Assembly: GCA_019749945.1 (NCBI GenBank)
Contig: JAIEPF010000007.1
Location: 1 to 64,000, forward strand
Direction of reading: 5' to 3'
Length of the DNA stretch: 64,000 nt
Origin: Burkholderiales bacterium
Lineage (GTDB): Bacteria; Pseudomonadota; Gammaproteobacteria; Burkholderiales; SG8-41
The notes under the pieces were generated by a model. It was not told the origin of the DNA. It made no database searches and worked only from the letters and a program-made list of their open reading frames with translations. Below are positions 25,471-33,919 of the stretch, piece after piece; the first letter of the stretch is position 1; each line of letters opens with the position of its first letter. The position numbers and the translations under genes are program-made.

Positions 25471-26970
25471 CTAGCGCATGATGAATGGGTTGGGTACTTC
25501 GGTCGCCGTGGAAATCCACACGCTTTTGGTCTGCAGGTATTCGTAGATCATGTCCTGGCCGCTTTCGCGGCCGATGCCGGAGCGTTTGTAGCCGCCGAAG
25601 GGCGACAGATAGGAGACAGCGCGGTAGGTGTTGACCCACACCGTGCCGGCCTGGAGTTTCTCGGCCATGGTGAAGGCACGGCGCATGTTCTGCGTCCACA
25701 CGCCGGCTGCCAGACCGAACACCACATCGTTACCGATGGCGATGGCTTCTTCCTCGTCCCTGAACGGAATCACCGACAGCACCGGGCCGAACACTTCCTC
25801 CTGCGCGATGCGCATGGCGTTGTTGACGCCGGTAAATATGGTCGGCTCGACAAACCAGCCGCTGCCGCATTCGGGCCGTTTGGCCGGGCCGCCGCCGAGC
25901 ACAGCCTGCGCGCCCTCATTTTTAGCGACGTCAATGTAATGCAGGATTTTCTCGAACTGCGGCGCGTTGGTGACCGGTCCGACCTGGGTATCGAGATTCA
26001 TCGGGTTACCCATTTTGGCGGTTTTCGCCAGGGCCACCAGCTTTTCAACAAACTGGTCGTGGATCGATTGCTGCACCAGCAGCCTTGAGCCGGCAATGCA
26101 GGTCTGGCCGGTGGCGGCGAAAATGCCGGAGATCACGCCTTTCACCGCATTGTCGAGCTGCGCATCGTCGAACACGATGTTCGGCGATTTGCCGCCGAGT
26201 TCCATGCTGACACGTTTGAGGCCCTTGGCCGCCGCTTCGTAAATGCGCTGACCGGTGGCGTCGGAGCCGGTGAAGGCGATCTTGGCCATGCGTGGATGTT
26301 CGACCAGCGGCGTGCCGACTTCGGCACCGAAACCGGTGACCACGTTGGCCACGCCCGGCGGAAATCCGGCCTGCTCAATCAGCTTCATGAACTCCAGTGC
26401 CGATGCCGAGGTGTACTCCGAGGGTTTGATCACCACGGTGTTGCCGGCGGCAAGGGCGGGTGCCAGTTTCCACGCCAGCAGCAGCAGCGGTGAATTCCAC
26501 GGAATGATCATCGCCACCACGCCCAGCGGTTCGTGGCGGGTGAAATTGAAAGTGTCGGGCTTGTCGATCGGAATCACCGCGCCTTCGATCTTGTCGGCGA
26601 GGCCACCGAAGTAGTAGTACCACTGCGCCATGTACGCGGTCTGCGCACTCATCTCGGCGTAGAGCTTGCCGTTGTCGCGGACTTCGGTTTCGGCGAGCGC
26701 TTTGGAATATTCGGTAATCAGGTCGCCAAGTTTGCGCAACAGGGCGCCGCGTTTGCTGGCGTTGAACTTCGGCCATTCGCCTGAGGTAAATGCGCAGTGT
26801 GCCGCATCCACGGCGCGCGCAACATCGGTGGCGTTACCGCGCGGAATCAGCGCCCAGGGTTTGGCGGTGTACGGGTTATCGCTGGGGAAATATTCACCGC
26901 TGGCGGCTTCCAGCCACTCGCCGCCGATGAACATTTTGTATTTTTTCAGGGATTGAGGCGTTGTAGTCAT
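25471..26970 (-). CDS. NAD(P)-dependent aldehyde dehydrogenase
   Basis: This 499-residue enzyme oxidises an aldehyde to an acid. The catalytic pair is intact: Glu257 in MELGGKSPN and Cys291 in GQTCIAGS. IPWNSPL and TVVIKPSE contribute the cofactor and oxyanion sites. Length is typical of the betaine/benzaldehyde dehydrogenase group. On the same strand upstream lie a DUF559 element and a two-subunit TPP decarboxylase that could supply an aldehyde. Sulfoacetaldehyde or another short aldehyde is a reasonable but untested substrate. Confidence 0.92.
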   Translation of the reverse strand: MTTTPQSLKKYKMFIGGEWLEAASGEYFPSDNPYTAKPWALIPRGNATDVARAVDAAHCAFTSGEWPKFNASKRGALLRKLGDLITEYSKALAETEVRDNGKLYAEMSAQTAYMAQWYYYFGGLADKIEGAVIPIDKPDTFNFTRHEPLGVVAMIIPWNSPLLLLAWKLAPALAAGNTVVIKPSEYTSASALEFMKLIEQAGFPPGVANVVTGFGAEVGTPLVEHPRMAKIAFTGSDATGQRIYEAAAKGLKRVSMELGGKSPNIVFDDAQLDNAVKGVISGIFAATGQTCIAGSRLLVQQSIHDQFVEKLVALAKTAKMGNPMNLDTQVGPVTNAPQFEKILHYIDVAKNEGAQAVLGGGPAKRPECGSGWFVEPTIFTGVNNAMRIAQEEVFGPVLSVIPFRDEEEAIAIGNDVVFGLAAGVWTQNMRRAFTMAEKLQAGTVWVNTYRAVSYLSPFGGYKRSGIGRESGQDMIYEYLQTKSVWISTATEVPNPFIMR

Positions 26971-26997
26971 GATTATTCTTCTTCAACGATTTGAGTT

Positions 26998-27502
26998 CCC
27001 TCTCCCCACGTGAGTGGGGAGAGGGCTAGGGTCAAGGGAACACTTGGCGCGAAGCAGAGGGGCTGCCTAAAGCATCGAATATTGCCTGCATCACACTCTC
27101 GGTTTGCAGCAACACATCGTTATCCCAGAATCGAATTACCCGATATCCAGCCTGTTCTAAAAACGCTGTGCGTTGTGCATCGTAAGACTTTTGCGGTTGA
27201 TGTTGGCTGCCATCAAGCTCAATGATCAGTTTTTCATTTATACACATAAAATAAACCACATAGCTACCAACAGGGTGTTGGCGGCGGAACTTTGCACCTT
27301 TCAACGCCCGGCTTCGCAGCAACTGCCAGATTTTGCGCTCGGCGTCGGTTTGGGATTTTCTCAATGCGCGGGCATTGCGCTTGCCGCGCTGAGAGTGGCC
27401 TTTCATCGGTTGCCCCTCACCCTAACCCTCTCCCCGTAAGCACGGGGAGAGGGGATAAAACCAGAAACTTCTCCCTCTCCCCGCGGACTCGCGGGGAGAG
27501 GG
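26998..27502. mobile_element. DUF559 gene bounded by GC-rich palindromes (REPIN-like element)
   Basis: Palindromes with the core CCCTCTCCCC/GGGGAGAGGG lie at 26998-27025 (12-bp arms), 27426-27453 (12-bp arms) and 27473-27502 (13-bp arms). The DUF559 gene fills the space between the first two. Its stop codon lies within TAGGGTCAAGGG, next to the first palindrome. Its start codon is about 5 bp from TGCCCCTCACCCTAACC, leading into the second. A gene-less version of the same layout occurs at 31319-31424. Confidence 0.6.
27032..27406 (-). CDS. DUF559 (Vsr-like PD-(D/E)XK) endonuclease
   Basis: This 124-residue protein matches the DUF559 family, predicted single-domain nucleases related to the Vsr mismatch endonuclease. 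It has the typical LRKSQTDAERKIWQLLRSR and FRRQHPVGSYVVYF start, then the catalytic block KLIIELDGSQH, and RVIRFWDNDVL near the end. Asp and the nearby Glu match the PD-(D/E)XK layout. Size is normal and the frame intact. It is enclosed by palindromic repeats and unrelated to the flanking metabolic genes, so it may be the active part of a small repeat-based element. Confidence 0.88.
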   Translation of the reverse strand: MKGHSQRGKRNARALRKSQTDAERKIWQLLRSRALKGAKFRRQHPVGSYVVYFMCINEKLIIELDGSQHQPQKSYDAQRTAFLEQAGYRVIRFWDNDVLLQTESVMQAIFDALGSPSASRQVFP

Positions 27503-27529
27503 CTGGGGGGAGGGGTAACCACCAGCGTG

Positions 27530-28123
27530 TCACTCCAGCGCTTTTGACCCCAGCAGTGCCGTGCGGAAACGATGTTTGATCGCCGTGCCGTCACGTAGCG
27601 GCAAGGCCATAGGCGCCGCCACGGCCGACACCTTGATATCGCCGAACACCGGACCGCTCTGGCGATGGAATTTGCTGATCCACAACTTCAGTGCGGCCTG
27701 TGTGCGTATGGTGGTTGCCGATTTGAAGCCGGCGGCCTTGGCCATGCCGGTGATATCGACACCGCGTCCGGTGTGCGCACGCTGCATGCCGGTCTCGCCG
27801 TAATGGCCGTTGTCGATCACGGCGATGGCCAGGTTTTTCGGCGCTGCGACGGCGATGGTGGCCAGCGAACCCAGGCCCATCAGCATTTCACCGTCACCGG
27901 TGATGACCAGCACGCGGCGTTTGGGTTGTGCGAGCGCGAGGCCAAGCCCGACCATCGCAGCACCGCCCATGCCGCCCCACAGATAAAAATTCAGGTCATG
28001 GTCGCCGGCGGCATAAGTGTCGTAGGTCGGTGAACCGAGGCCGGTCACGACCAGTGCATCGCCGCGATCGGCGAGCAGCGCAGCGACGACCTTACGTCGA
28101 TCCAATGCAGATTGTTTTTTCAT
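27530..28123 (-). CDS. TPP-dependent decarboxylase, C-terminal (beta) subunit
   Basis: This is a 197-residue TPP-binding domain. The cofactor motif runs from GDG (76-78) to Asn105 (VIDNGHYGETG), the spacing expected for TPP and Mg2+. It corresponds to the beta subunit of split sulfopyruvate decarboxylase (ComE) or to the C-terminal half of phosphonopyruvate decarboxylase. Its partner lies 77 bp upstream on the same strand. Product aldehydes could be used by the dehydrogenase at 25471. The choice between sulfo- and phosphonopyruvate is not decided by the sequence. Confidence 0.82.
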   Translation of the reverse strand: MKKQSALDRRKVVAALLADRGDALVVTGLGSPTYDTYAAGDHDLNFYLWGGMGGAAMVGLGLALAQPKRRVLVITGDGEMLMGLGSLATIAVAAPKNLAIAVIDNGHYGETGMQRAHTGRGVDITGMAKAAGFKSATTIRTQAALKLWISKFHRQSGPVFGDIKVSAVAAPMALPLRDGTAIKHRFRTALLGSKALE

Positions 28124-28172
28124 GTCAGTCCCAATTGTCTTTGCTTTTCACCCATCACTCATCACCAGTTAC

Positions 28173-28196
28173 CTAATCACCTAATCACTTAATCAC
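28173..28196 (+). repeat. Three tandem 8-mers, YTAATCAC type
   Basis: CTAATCAC occurs at 28173-28180 and 28181-28188, and TTAATCAC at 28189-28196, in the spacer between the two decarboxylase subunit genes. Confidence 0.7.
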
Positions 28197-28200
28197 GGCC

Positions 28201-28797
28201 TCACTTGCTCCAGTTCTTGAAGCCGATCACACGTTGCTGGATCAGCACGGCAACGGGTCGAGAGGTTTGGAAGGCGAGCAGGGCAGAGGCATGCACGGTG
28301 TCGCGGATGTCTTCAGCACGTTCAGCGGAGTGCACGATCACGCCGGCGCCGGTCAGCGCGGCGGCGGTGCTGCCGCCCATCGGTACCTGCCAGGGATTGA
28401 ATTCACCCCAGACACCGCGCATGGTGACCAGCATCAGCAGCGGCAGGCGGCATTCCTGGAACATCGACAACATGTTGATGCAGTTGCCGACGCCACTGGA
28501 TTGCATCAGCAGCACGCCTTTCGCGCCGCCCATCCAGGATCCGGCGAGCATCGCGACACCTTCTTCTTCGCTGGTCAGCGATACCGTGTGCATGCTTTTT
28601 TCGGCTTCGCAGCGGTTGATCAGTTTGCTGTGGCCGGCGTCGGGCACATAGGCCACCTGTGTCACGCCGGTTTCTTTGAGCACATCAAAAATCTGGTCCG
28701 GCCACACGGTGGCGCGGGTTTGCTGGTCGGTCTGCACGATTCCGATTCCTCCTGTCTGCGAGACCCCGAGTGTAGAACGATTGTCCGCTGTCTCCAA
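28201..28797 (-). CDS. TPP-dependent decarboxylase, N-terminal (alpha) subunit
   Basis: This 198-residue pyrimidine-binding domain of a two-subunit thiamine enzyme resembles sulfopyruvate decarboxylase alpha (ComD). The catalytic Glu lies in SEEEGVAMLAG, the family's activation site, followed by LLMQSSGVGNCINML and PLLMLVTMRG. The first 30 or so residues are not conserved, so the real start may be inside; 28797 is the outermost ATG. It starts 60 bp from the divergent acyl-CoA dehydrogenase, so the promoters overlap or are very short. Confidence 0.8.
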   Translation of the reverse strand: METADNRSTLGVSQTGGIGIVQTDQQTRATVWPDQIFDVLKETGVTQVAYVPDAGHSKLINRCEAEKSMHTVSLTSEEEGVAMLAGSWMGGAKGVLLMQSSGVGNCINMLSMFQECRLPLLMLVTMRGVWGEFNPWQVPMGGSTAAALTGAGVIVHSAERAEDIRDTVHASALLAFQTSRPVAVLIQQRVIGFKNWSK

Positions 28798-28856
28798 TGG
28801 CGCGGGGCACGGGGTTTATAATCCGGGCTCCGCTGAATTTCCAGGATGTAAATTCC

Positions 28857-30023
28857 ATGCCGTCCATTCCCCAATCCGCCGACCATGACGACCTGCGCGA
28901 CGGCGTACGCGCCGTGTGCAACCAGTTCGACAATGCCTACTGGCAGCAGATCGACGAGGCACGCGGTTACCCCGAAGCCTTTGTCACCGCGCTGACCGAG
29001 GCCGGCTGGCTGTCGGCACTGATTCCGGAAGAATTCGGCGGCTCGGGCCTGAGTCTTACCGAAGCCTCGATCATCATGGAAGAGATCAACCGCAGCGGCG
29101 GAAACTCCGGCGCCTGCCATGGCCAGATGTACAACATGGGCACGCTGCTGCGCCACGGCTCCGATGCACAGAAGAAAAGGTACCTGCCGAAGATCGCCAC
29201 CGGCGAACTGCGGCTGCAGTCGATGGGCGTGACCGAACCCACTGCGGGCACCGACACCACCAAGATCAAGACCGTCGCGGTCAAAAAGGGCGACAAGTAC
29301 GTCGTCAACGGCCAGAAGGTATGGATCTCGCGTATCCAGCATTCCGAACTGATGATTCTGCTGGCGCGCACCACGCCGCTGGATCAGGTCAAGAAAAAAT
29401 CCGAAGGCATGTCGATTTTTATCGTTGACCTGCGCGAGGCCATCGGCCACGGCCTGGAAGTGAAGCCGATCCGCAACATGGTGAACCACGAAACGAATCA
29501 ACTCTTCATCGACAATCTCGAAGTGCCGGCCGAAAATCTGATCGGCGAGGAGGGCAAGGGCTTCAAGTACATCCTCGACGGCCTCAACGCCGAGCGCATC
29601 CTGATTGCCGCGGAATGTATCGGCGATGGCTACTGGTTTGTCGACCGCGCCACCAAGTATGCAAAAGAGCGTGTCGTCTTCGATCGGCCCATCGGCCAGA
29701 ACCAGGGCGTGCAGTTCCCGATTGCGCGCAGCCACGTCAACATCGAAGCCGCCAACCTGATGCGTTACAAGGCGGCGGCGCTGTTCGACGCCAAACAACC
29801 CTGCGGCGCCGAAGCCAATATGGCCAAGCTGCTGGCAGCGGATGCGTCATGGGAAGCGGCCAACGCCTGCCTGCAGACCCACGGCGGTTTTGGTTTCGCC
29901 GCGGAATACGATGTCGAACGCAAATTCCGCGAGACCCGGCTCTACCAGGTGGCGCCGATCTCGACCAACCTGATCCTGTCCTACGTCGGCGAACATATCC
30001 TCGGTATGCCGAGATCTTTTTAA
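28857..30023 (+). CDS. Acyl-CoA dehydrogenase family protein (3)
   Basis: This is a 388-residue flavoenzyme. The start MPSIPQSADH at 28857 is preferred over the in-frame ATG at 28797, which overlaps the divergent gene's start. Landmarks are MGVTEPTAGTDTT, KVWISRIQHSE, YAKERVVFDRPIGQNQ and THGGFGFAAEYDVERKFRE, all classical. It is followed after a long hairpin by a CoA-transferase, a common catabolic pairing: activate a carboxylate as CoA ester, then dehydrogenate. Confidence 0.93.
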   Translation: MPSIPQSADHDDLRDGVRAVCNQFDNAYWQQIDEARGYPEAFVTALTEAGWLSALIPEEFGGSGLSLTEASIIMEEINRSGGNSGACHGQMYNMGTLLRHGSDAQKKRYLPKIATGELRLQSMGVTEPTAGTDTTKIKTVAVKKGDKYVVNGQKVWISRIQHSELMILLARTTPLDQVKKKSEGMSIFIVDLREAIGHGLEVKPIRNMVNHETNQLFIDNLEVPAENLIGEEGKGFKYILDGLNAERILIAAECIGDGYWFVDRATKYAKERVVFDRPIGQNQGVQFPIARSHVNIEAANLMRYKAAALFDAKQPCGAEANMAKLLAADASWEAANACLQTHGGFGFAAEYDVERKFRETRLYQVAPISTNLILSYVGEHILGMPRSF

Positions 30024-30036
30024 GTTCAAAAACATA

Positions 30037-30120
30037 GCCACAGAGGACACAGAGGGCACAGAGTGTTCCGTGGCAAAGGTGAGGTTGGTTTTTCTCTGTG
30101 AACTCTGTGTCCTCTGTGGC
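30037..30120. repeat. Imperfect 27-bp inverted repeat (CACAGAG family)
   Basis: Arms 30037-30063 and 30094-30120 match at 25 of 27 positions around a 30-bp loop. Each arm starts GCCACAGAGGACACAGAG. It fills the gap between the dehydrogenase and the CoA-transferase. Confidence 0.85.
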
Positions 30121-30134
30121 TTAAGGGTTTGATC

Positions 30135-31310
30135 TTGTTACCTCTCCAAGGTATTACCGTTATTGCGCTGGAGCAGGCGGTCGCTGCGCCCTTCTGTTCA
30201 CGCCAGCTCGCCGACCTCGGCGCGCGGGTGATCAAGATCGAACGGCCAAAAGTCGGCGACTTTGCCCGCGATTACGACCAGACGGTCAAAGGCCAGTCGG
30301 CTTATTTTGTCTGGCTTAACCGTTCCAAGGAAAGCCTGACGCTGGATGTCAAACATCCTGAAGCGAAGAACATACTTTCGAAGCTGATTGCCGGTACCGA
30401 CGTGTTTCTGCAAAACCTCGCGCCGGGTGCAGCGCAGCGGCTGGGACTCGGTGCTTCGGAGTTGCGCGCGAAACATTCGCGGCTGATCGTCTGCGATGTG
30501 TCGGGTTACGGCACGACCGGTCCCTATTCGAAGAAAAAAGCCTATGACTTGCTGGTGCAGGGCGAGGCGGGCGTGCTGTCTCTGACCGGCACGCCGGAGT
30601 CACCGGCCAAGGTCGGCATTTCGATCACCGACATCGGCACGGGGTTGCATGCCTATTCCGCGATTCTGGCTGCGCTCTACACGCGCGAGCGCACGGGGGA
30701 GGGCACGCACATCGACCTGACCATGTTCGAAACCATGGCGGAGTGGATGGGGCATCCGCTGTATTACACGCATTACTCGGGCAAGGCACCACGGCGCAGC
30801 GGCCCGGATCACGCGACCATCGTGCCTTATGGGCGTTTTAGAACGAAGGATGGCGATGTGCTGTTCGGCATCCAGAATGAGCGCGAGTGGGCGAATTTCT
30901 GCAGCAAGGTGCTGGGCCGGCCGGAACTGGCGAAGGATCCGCGTTATGACAACAACAGCAAGCGCACGGCGGCACGCGCCGAGGTGGTGGCGCTGATCGA
31001 GAACACCTTCGCGCCTTTGACCAGTGAAGAGGTCGTTGCAAAGCTGGATGCCGCCGACATTGCCAATTCACGGCTCAATACGCCGGACCAGGTCTGGAAT
31101 CACCCGCAGTTGCAGTCACGCAAGCGCTGGCGCGAGGTGGATACACCCGCGGGGCCGATACCGGCACTGCTGCCGGCGGCTACTTTTGAAGGTTTTGAGG
31201 CGCGGATGGATCCGGTGCCGGCGGTGGGTGCGCACACCGATGCGATCCTCGGTGAGCTGGGGTATGGCGCGGAGCAGATTGCTGCGTTGAGGGCTGCTGG
31301 GGCTGTCTGA
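30135..31310 (+). CDS. CaiB/BaiF family (class III) CoA-transferase (2)
   Basis: This is a 391-residue enzyme. No ATG fits. TTG 30135 gives LPLQGITVIALEQAVAAPF and is well spaced from AAGGG at 30123-30127; TTG 30129 is the alternative. IKIERPKVGDFARDYD, LNRSKESLTLDVKHP and the catalytic region VGISITDIGTG are conserved. It is downstream of an acyl-CoA dehydrogenase, separated by a large inverted repeat. The C-terminus is complete. Confidence 0.9.
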   Translation: MLPLQGITVIALEQAVAAPFCSRQLADLGARVIKIERPKVGDFARDYDQTVKGQSAYFVWLNRSKESLTLDVKHPEAKNILSKLIAGTDVFLQNLAPGAAQRLGLGASELRAKHSRLIVCDVSGYGTTGPYSKKKAYDLLVQGEAGVLSLTGTPESPAKVGISITDIGTGLHAYSAILAALYTRERTGEGTHIDLTMFETMAEWMGHPLYYTHYSGKAPRRSGPDHATIVPYGRFRTKDGDVLFGIQNEREWANFCSKVLGRPELAKDPRYDNNSKRTAARAEVVALIENTFAPLTSEEVVAKLDAADIANSRLNTPDQVWNHPQLQSRKRWREVDTPAGPIPALLPAATFEGFEARMDPVPAVGAHTDAILGELGYGAEQIAALRAAGAV

Positions 31311-31318
31311 CTTTCATT

Positions 31319-31424
31319 CCCTCTCCCCCAAGACTTTGGGGGAGAGGGGTAGGGTGAGGGGGATCAACGAGTGTCTTTGCGGCCCCTCACCCCAACCCTC
31401 TCCCCATCAAGCGATGGGGAGAGG
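31319..31424. repeat. Gene-less pair of CCCTCTCCCC palindromes
   Basis: Palindrome 31319-31348 (13-bp arms) and palindrome 31397-31424 (12-bp arms) flank a short spacer. The inner borders GTAGGGTGAGGGG and CCCCTCACCCCAACC match those around the DUF559 gene at 27032. Confidence 0.8.
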
Positions 31425-31432
31425 TGGTGTTA

Positions 31433-31463
31433 TGTAAGTATTTGATTTAATTGATTATTTTTT
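31433..31463 (+). repeat. AT-rich island, copy iv
   Basis: It begins GTAAGTATTTGATTTAATTG and continues T-rich over the stop codon of the leftward FMN enzyme gene. Confidence 0.45.
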
Positions 31464-32684
31464 AACGCCCGCCGCCTGCCAGTCCCAGGCCTTTCGATCC
31501 AACAACAGTTCCGGTTTCATTTCCTTCGGCGAGTTCACGCCGATCAGTGCCATGTCAGTCATCAGTTCGCTGCGCAGCAGGTTGATGACATGCTGTGCGC
31601 CGTGTTCGGCGCCGATGGAGATCGCATAAAGGAAGGGCCGGCCGACAAATACGAAATCCGCGCCCAGCGCCAGCGCTTTCAGCACATCGGTGCCGCGGCG
31701 GATGCCGCTGTCCATCATCACCGCCATGTTGCCGGCATTGGCCTTGACGCCGGGCAGCATGCGCAGCGGGCTCACGGCGCCATCAAGCTGGCGCCCGCCG
31801 TGGTTGGACACCATGACGCCATCGACGCCGGCGTCGCGCGCGCGCGCGGCGTCCTGCGGGTCGAGGATGCCCTTCAACACGAACTTGCCTTTCCACAGCC
31901 GGCGTATCAAGTCCACGTGGGGCCAGGACAGGCGGTCACGGCGTCCGGCCTGGCGGTTGAGTGCCGAGATCATCGGCACACGCGGACCCATGTTCTCGAA
32001 ATGCGGCATGCCGTATTTCAGCGTGTGTTTCAGCATCGACAGGCACCAGCGCGGACGGATGCCCATGTCCCAGGCCAGCCGCAGCGAGGGCCGCAGCGGC
32101 GTGCTGAAGCCGGTGCGTACGTTGTTCTCGCGATTGGCGAGCACCTGAACATCGACGGTCAGCACCAGCGTGTCGTAGCCGGCCTTTTCGACGCGTTGCA
32201 GGAGCTGTTTGATGACGTCGTCTTCACCCGGCAGGTAGGCCTGGAACCAGGCGGTCTTGCCCTCCTGCCTGACGCGCTCGAGTGAAGTCAGCGCGGCACC
32301 GCTGACTACCATCGGGATGTTGTTGCGCGCCGCGGCGTGCGCGAGTGCTACGTCGCCGTCGGCACAGGCCATCGCGGTGCCGCCCATGGGCGGGATGCCG
32401 AAGGGCAAGTCGTATTGTTTGCCCATCAGCGTCGTGGCCAGCGAGCGGCCGCCGGTATCGACGAGGGTTCTCGGGATGAACTGCAGTTCGTCCCACACCG
32501 CGCGGTTGTCGCGCATCGAGGCATTGGTTTCGGCGCCGCCGTTGATGTAGCCGAAGATCGGGCGCGGGATGCCGCGGCGGGCTGCGTCCTCGAAGTCGTC
32601 GAGGGCGAGCATCTGTTGAAGGATGCGCGGGGCTGAAGCGGACAGGGCGGCGGTGGCGGCGTTTTCGTAGCTGACGCTGGTCAT
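31455..32684 (-). CDS. FMN-dependent alpha-hydroxy-acid oxidase/dehydrogenase (2)
   Basis: This is a 409-residue enzyme. The start MTSVSYENAA at 32684 is chosen; longer frames run into the promoter region of the divergent Bug gene. RPIFGYINGGAET holds the active-site Tyr absent from the 1177 paralogue. KGILDPQDA and SNHGGRQLDGAVS give the catalytic Lys, His and Arg. It is close to L-lactate/mandelate-type dehydrogenases. It stands alone on its strand, divergent from a Bug receptor, which suggests paired uptake and oxidation of a 2-hydroxy acid. Confidence 0.9.
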   Translation of the reverse strand: MTSVSYENAATAALSASAPRILQQMLALDDFEDAARRGIPRPIFGYINGGAETNASMRDNRAVWDELQFIPRTLVDTGGRSLATTLMGKQYDLPFGIPPMGGTAMACADGDVALAHAAARNNIPMVVSGAALTSLERVRQEGKTAWFQAYLPGEDDVIKQLLQRVEKAGYDTLVLTVDVQVLANRENNVRTGFSTPLRPSLRLAWDMGIRPRWCLSMLKHTLKYGMPHFENMGPRVPMISALNRQAGRRDRLSWPHVDLIRRLWKGKFVLKGILDPQDAARARDAGVDGVMVSNHGGRQLDGAVSPLRMLPGVKANAGNMAVMMDSGIRRGTDVLKALALGADFVFVGRPFLYAISIGAEHGAQHVINLLRSELMTDMALIGVNSPKEMKPELLLDRKAWDWQAAGVKK

Positions 32685-32856
32685 GGTGTTGTGGATGGTG
32701 ATTGCGATGAAGGCCCGATGATACCGTTTGCAGGGCCGGTTCGCGCACGATGCGGTGGTCTGCGCCGGGCACCGGGGATTGATGCTAGGATGGCCGCAGG
32801 CTGAGTGGATATGCAAATACCGGCCAATCATAAAAATCAAGTGAGGAGGATTCGCA

Positions 32857-33891
32857 ATGCAATCGAACGTCATCGATACGCAGGCATTCCGCATTTTCAG
32901 CCGCGCGTATAAAGGTCGTGTCATGGCTTTATTGCAGTTGTTGGGCATGGTGCTGCTGACCCTCGGGCTGGTTGCGCCCTCGCTGGCACAGCAGCAGTAT
33001 CCGAGCCGTCCGCTGCGGCTGGTATTGCCGTTTCCACCGGGCGGCTCGACCGACATCCTCGGACGCATCGTTGCGCAAAGCCTCAGCGAGAAGCTCGGGC
33101 AACCGGTCATCGCCGATAACCGGCCCGGCCTCGGCGGTTATTTCGGACTTGAAATGGCGTCGAAAGCGGCGCCCGACGGCTATACCTTCACCATAGCGTC
33201 GCTGGTGTACGCAAGCGGCCCGGTGACCTATCCGGACATGAAACTCAACCCGGCCAAGGACCTGACCTCGATCGGGCAGATCTCGGAGGCGCCCAACTAT
33301 GTGGTGGTCAACCTCGGCGTGCCGGCGAAGTCGATGAAGGAACTGGTGGATCACGTCCGCGCCAATCCGAAAAAGCTGCACTACTCGACCAGCGGCGTCG
33401 GCTCGACGCTGCACTTGTCGGCGGCGATGATGAACAGCATCACCAAAATGGACATGGTGCATGTGCCGTACAAGGGCGGTGGTGGCCCGGCGATGACCGC
33501 GGTGCTGGGCGGCGAGGTGCAGGTCATCGTGCTCGGACCGGCTTCGATCCAGCATTTCCGGGCGGGCAAGGCGCGCGCGCTGGCGGTGTTGAGCGACGAA
33601 CGGGTGTCGGTGACGCCGGATGTGCCGACGGCCAAGGAGCAGGGTTTCGATGTGGTGGTGGCGGGCTGGCACGGCCTGCTCGCGCCGGCAGGCACGCCGC
33701 GCACGATCATCCAGCGTCTGAACAAACACTGGGTGGACAGTGCAAGCAGCCCGGCGGTTAAGGAGCGGCTGGAGACACTGGGCTTTTTTCCGCGCCCCGG
33801 CACGCCCGAGCAGTTCACCGCCTACCTGAAAAACGAGACCGAACGCTGGCAGCGGCTGATCAAGGAAATCAACCTTCAGCCCGCGCGCTGA
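32857..33891 (+). CDS. Bug/TctC-family periplasmic solute receptor (6)
   Basis: This is a 344-residue receptor with an unusually long n-region: the hydrophobic core starts near residue 24 and cleavage is near PSLA (44). The outer ATG 32857 is chosen because GGAGGA lies just upstream. The ATG at 32923 would give a normal-length signal. The mature part starts QQYPSRPLRLVLPFPPGG and has ADNRPGLGG and VPYKGGGG. It is followed 28 bp later by a VOC protein. Confidence 0.92.
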   Translation: MQSNVIDTQAFRIFSRAYKGRVMALLQLLGMVLLTLGLVAPSLAQQQYPSRPLRLVLPFPPGGSTDILGRIVAQSLSEKLGQPVIADNRPGLGGYFGLEMASKAAPDGYTFTIASLVYASGPVTYPDMKLNPAKDLTSIGQISEAPNYVVVNLGVPAKSMKELVDHVRANPKKLHYSTSGVGSTLHLSAAMMNSITKMDMVHVPYKGGGGPAMTAVLGGEVQVIVLGPASIQHFRAGKARALAVLSDERVSVTPDVPTAKEQGFDVVVAGWHGLLAPAGTPRTIIQRLNKHWVDSASSPAVKERLETLGFFPRPGTPEQFTAYLKNETERWQRLIKEINLQPAR

Positions 33892-33919
33892 TCATGGCCC
33901 GCAGCAAACGGACGACCCG

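Noticed and set aside
26998..27502. CRISPR array
   Set aside because: The repeats are palindromic, unevenly spaced and only three in number, with no cas genes; they fit the DUF559 element instead.
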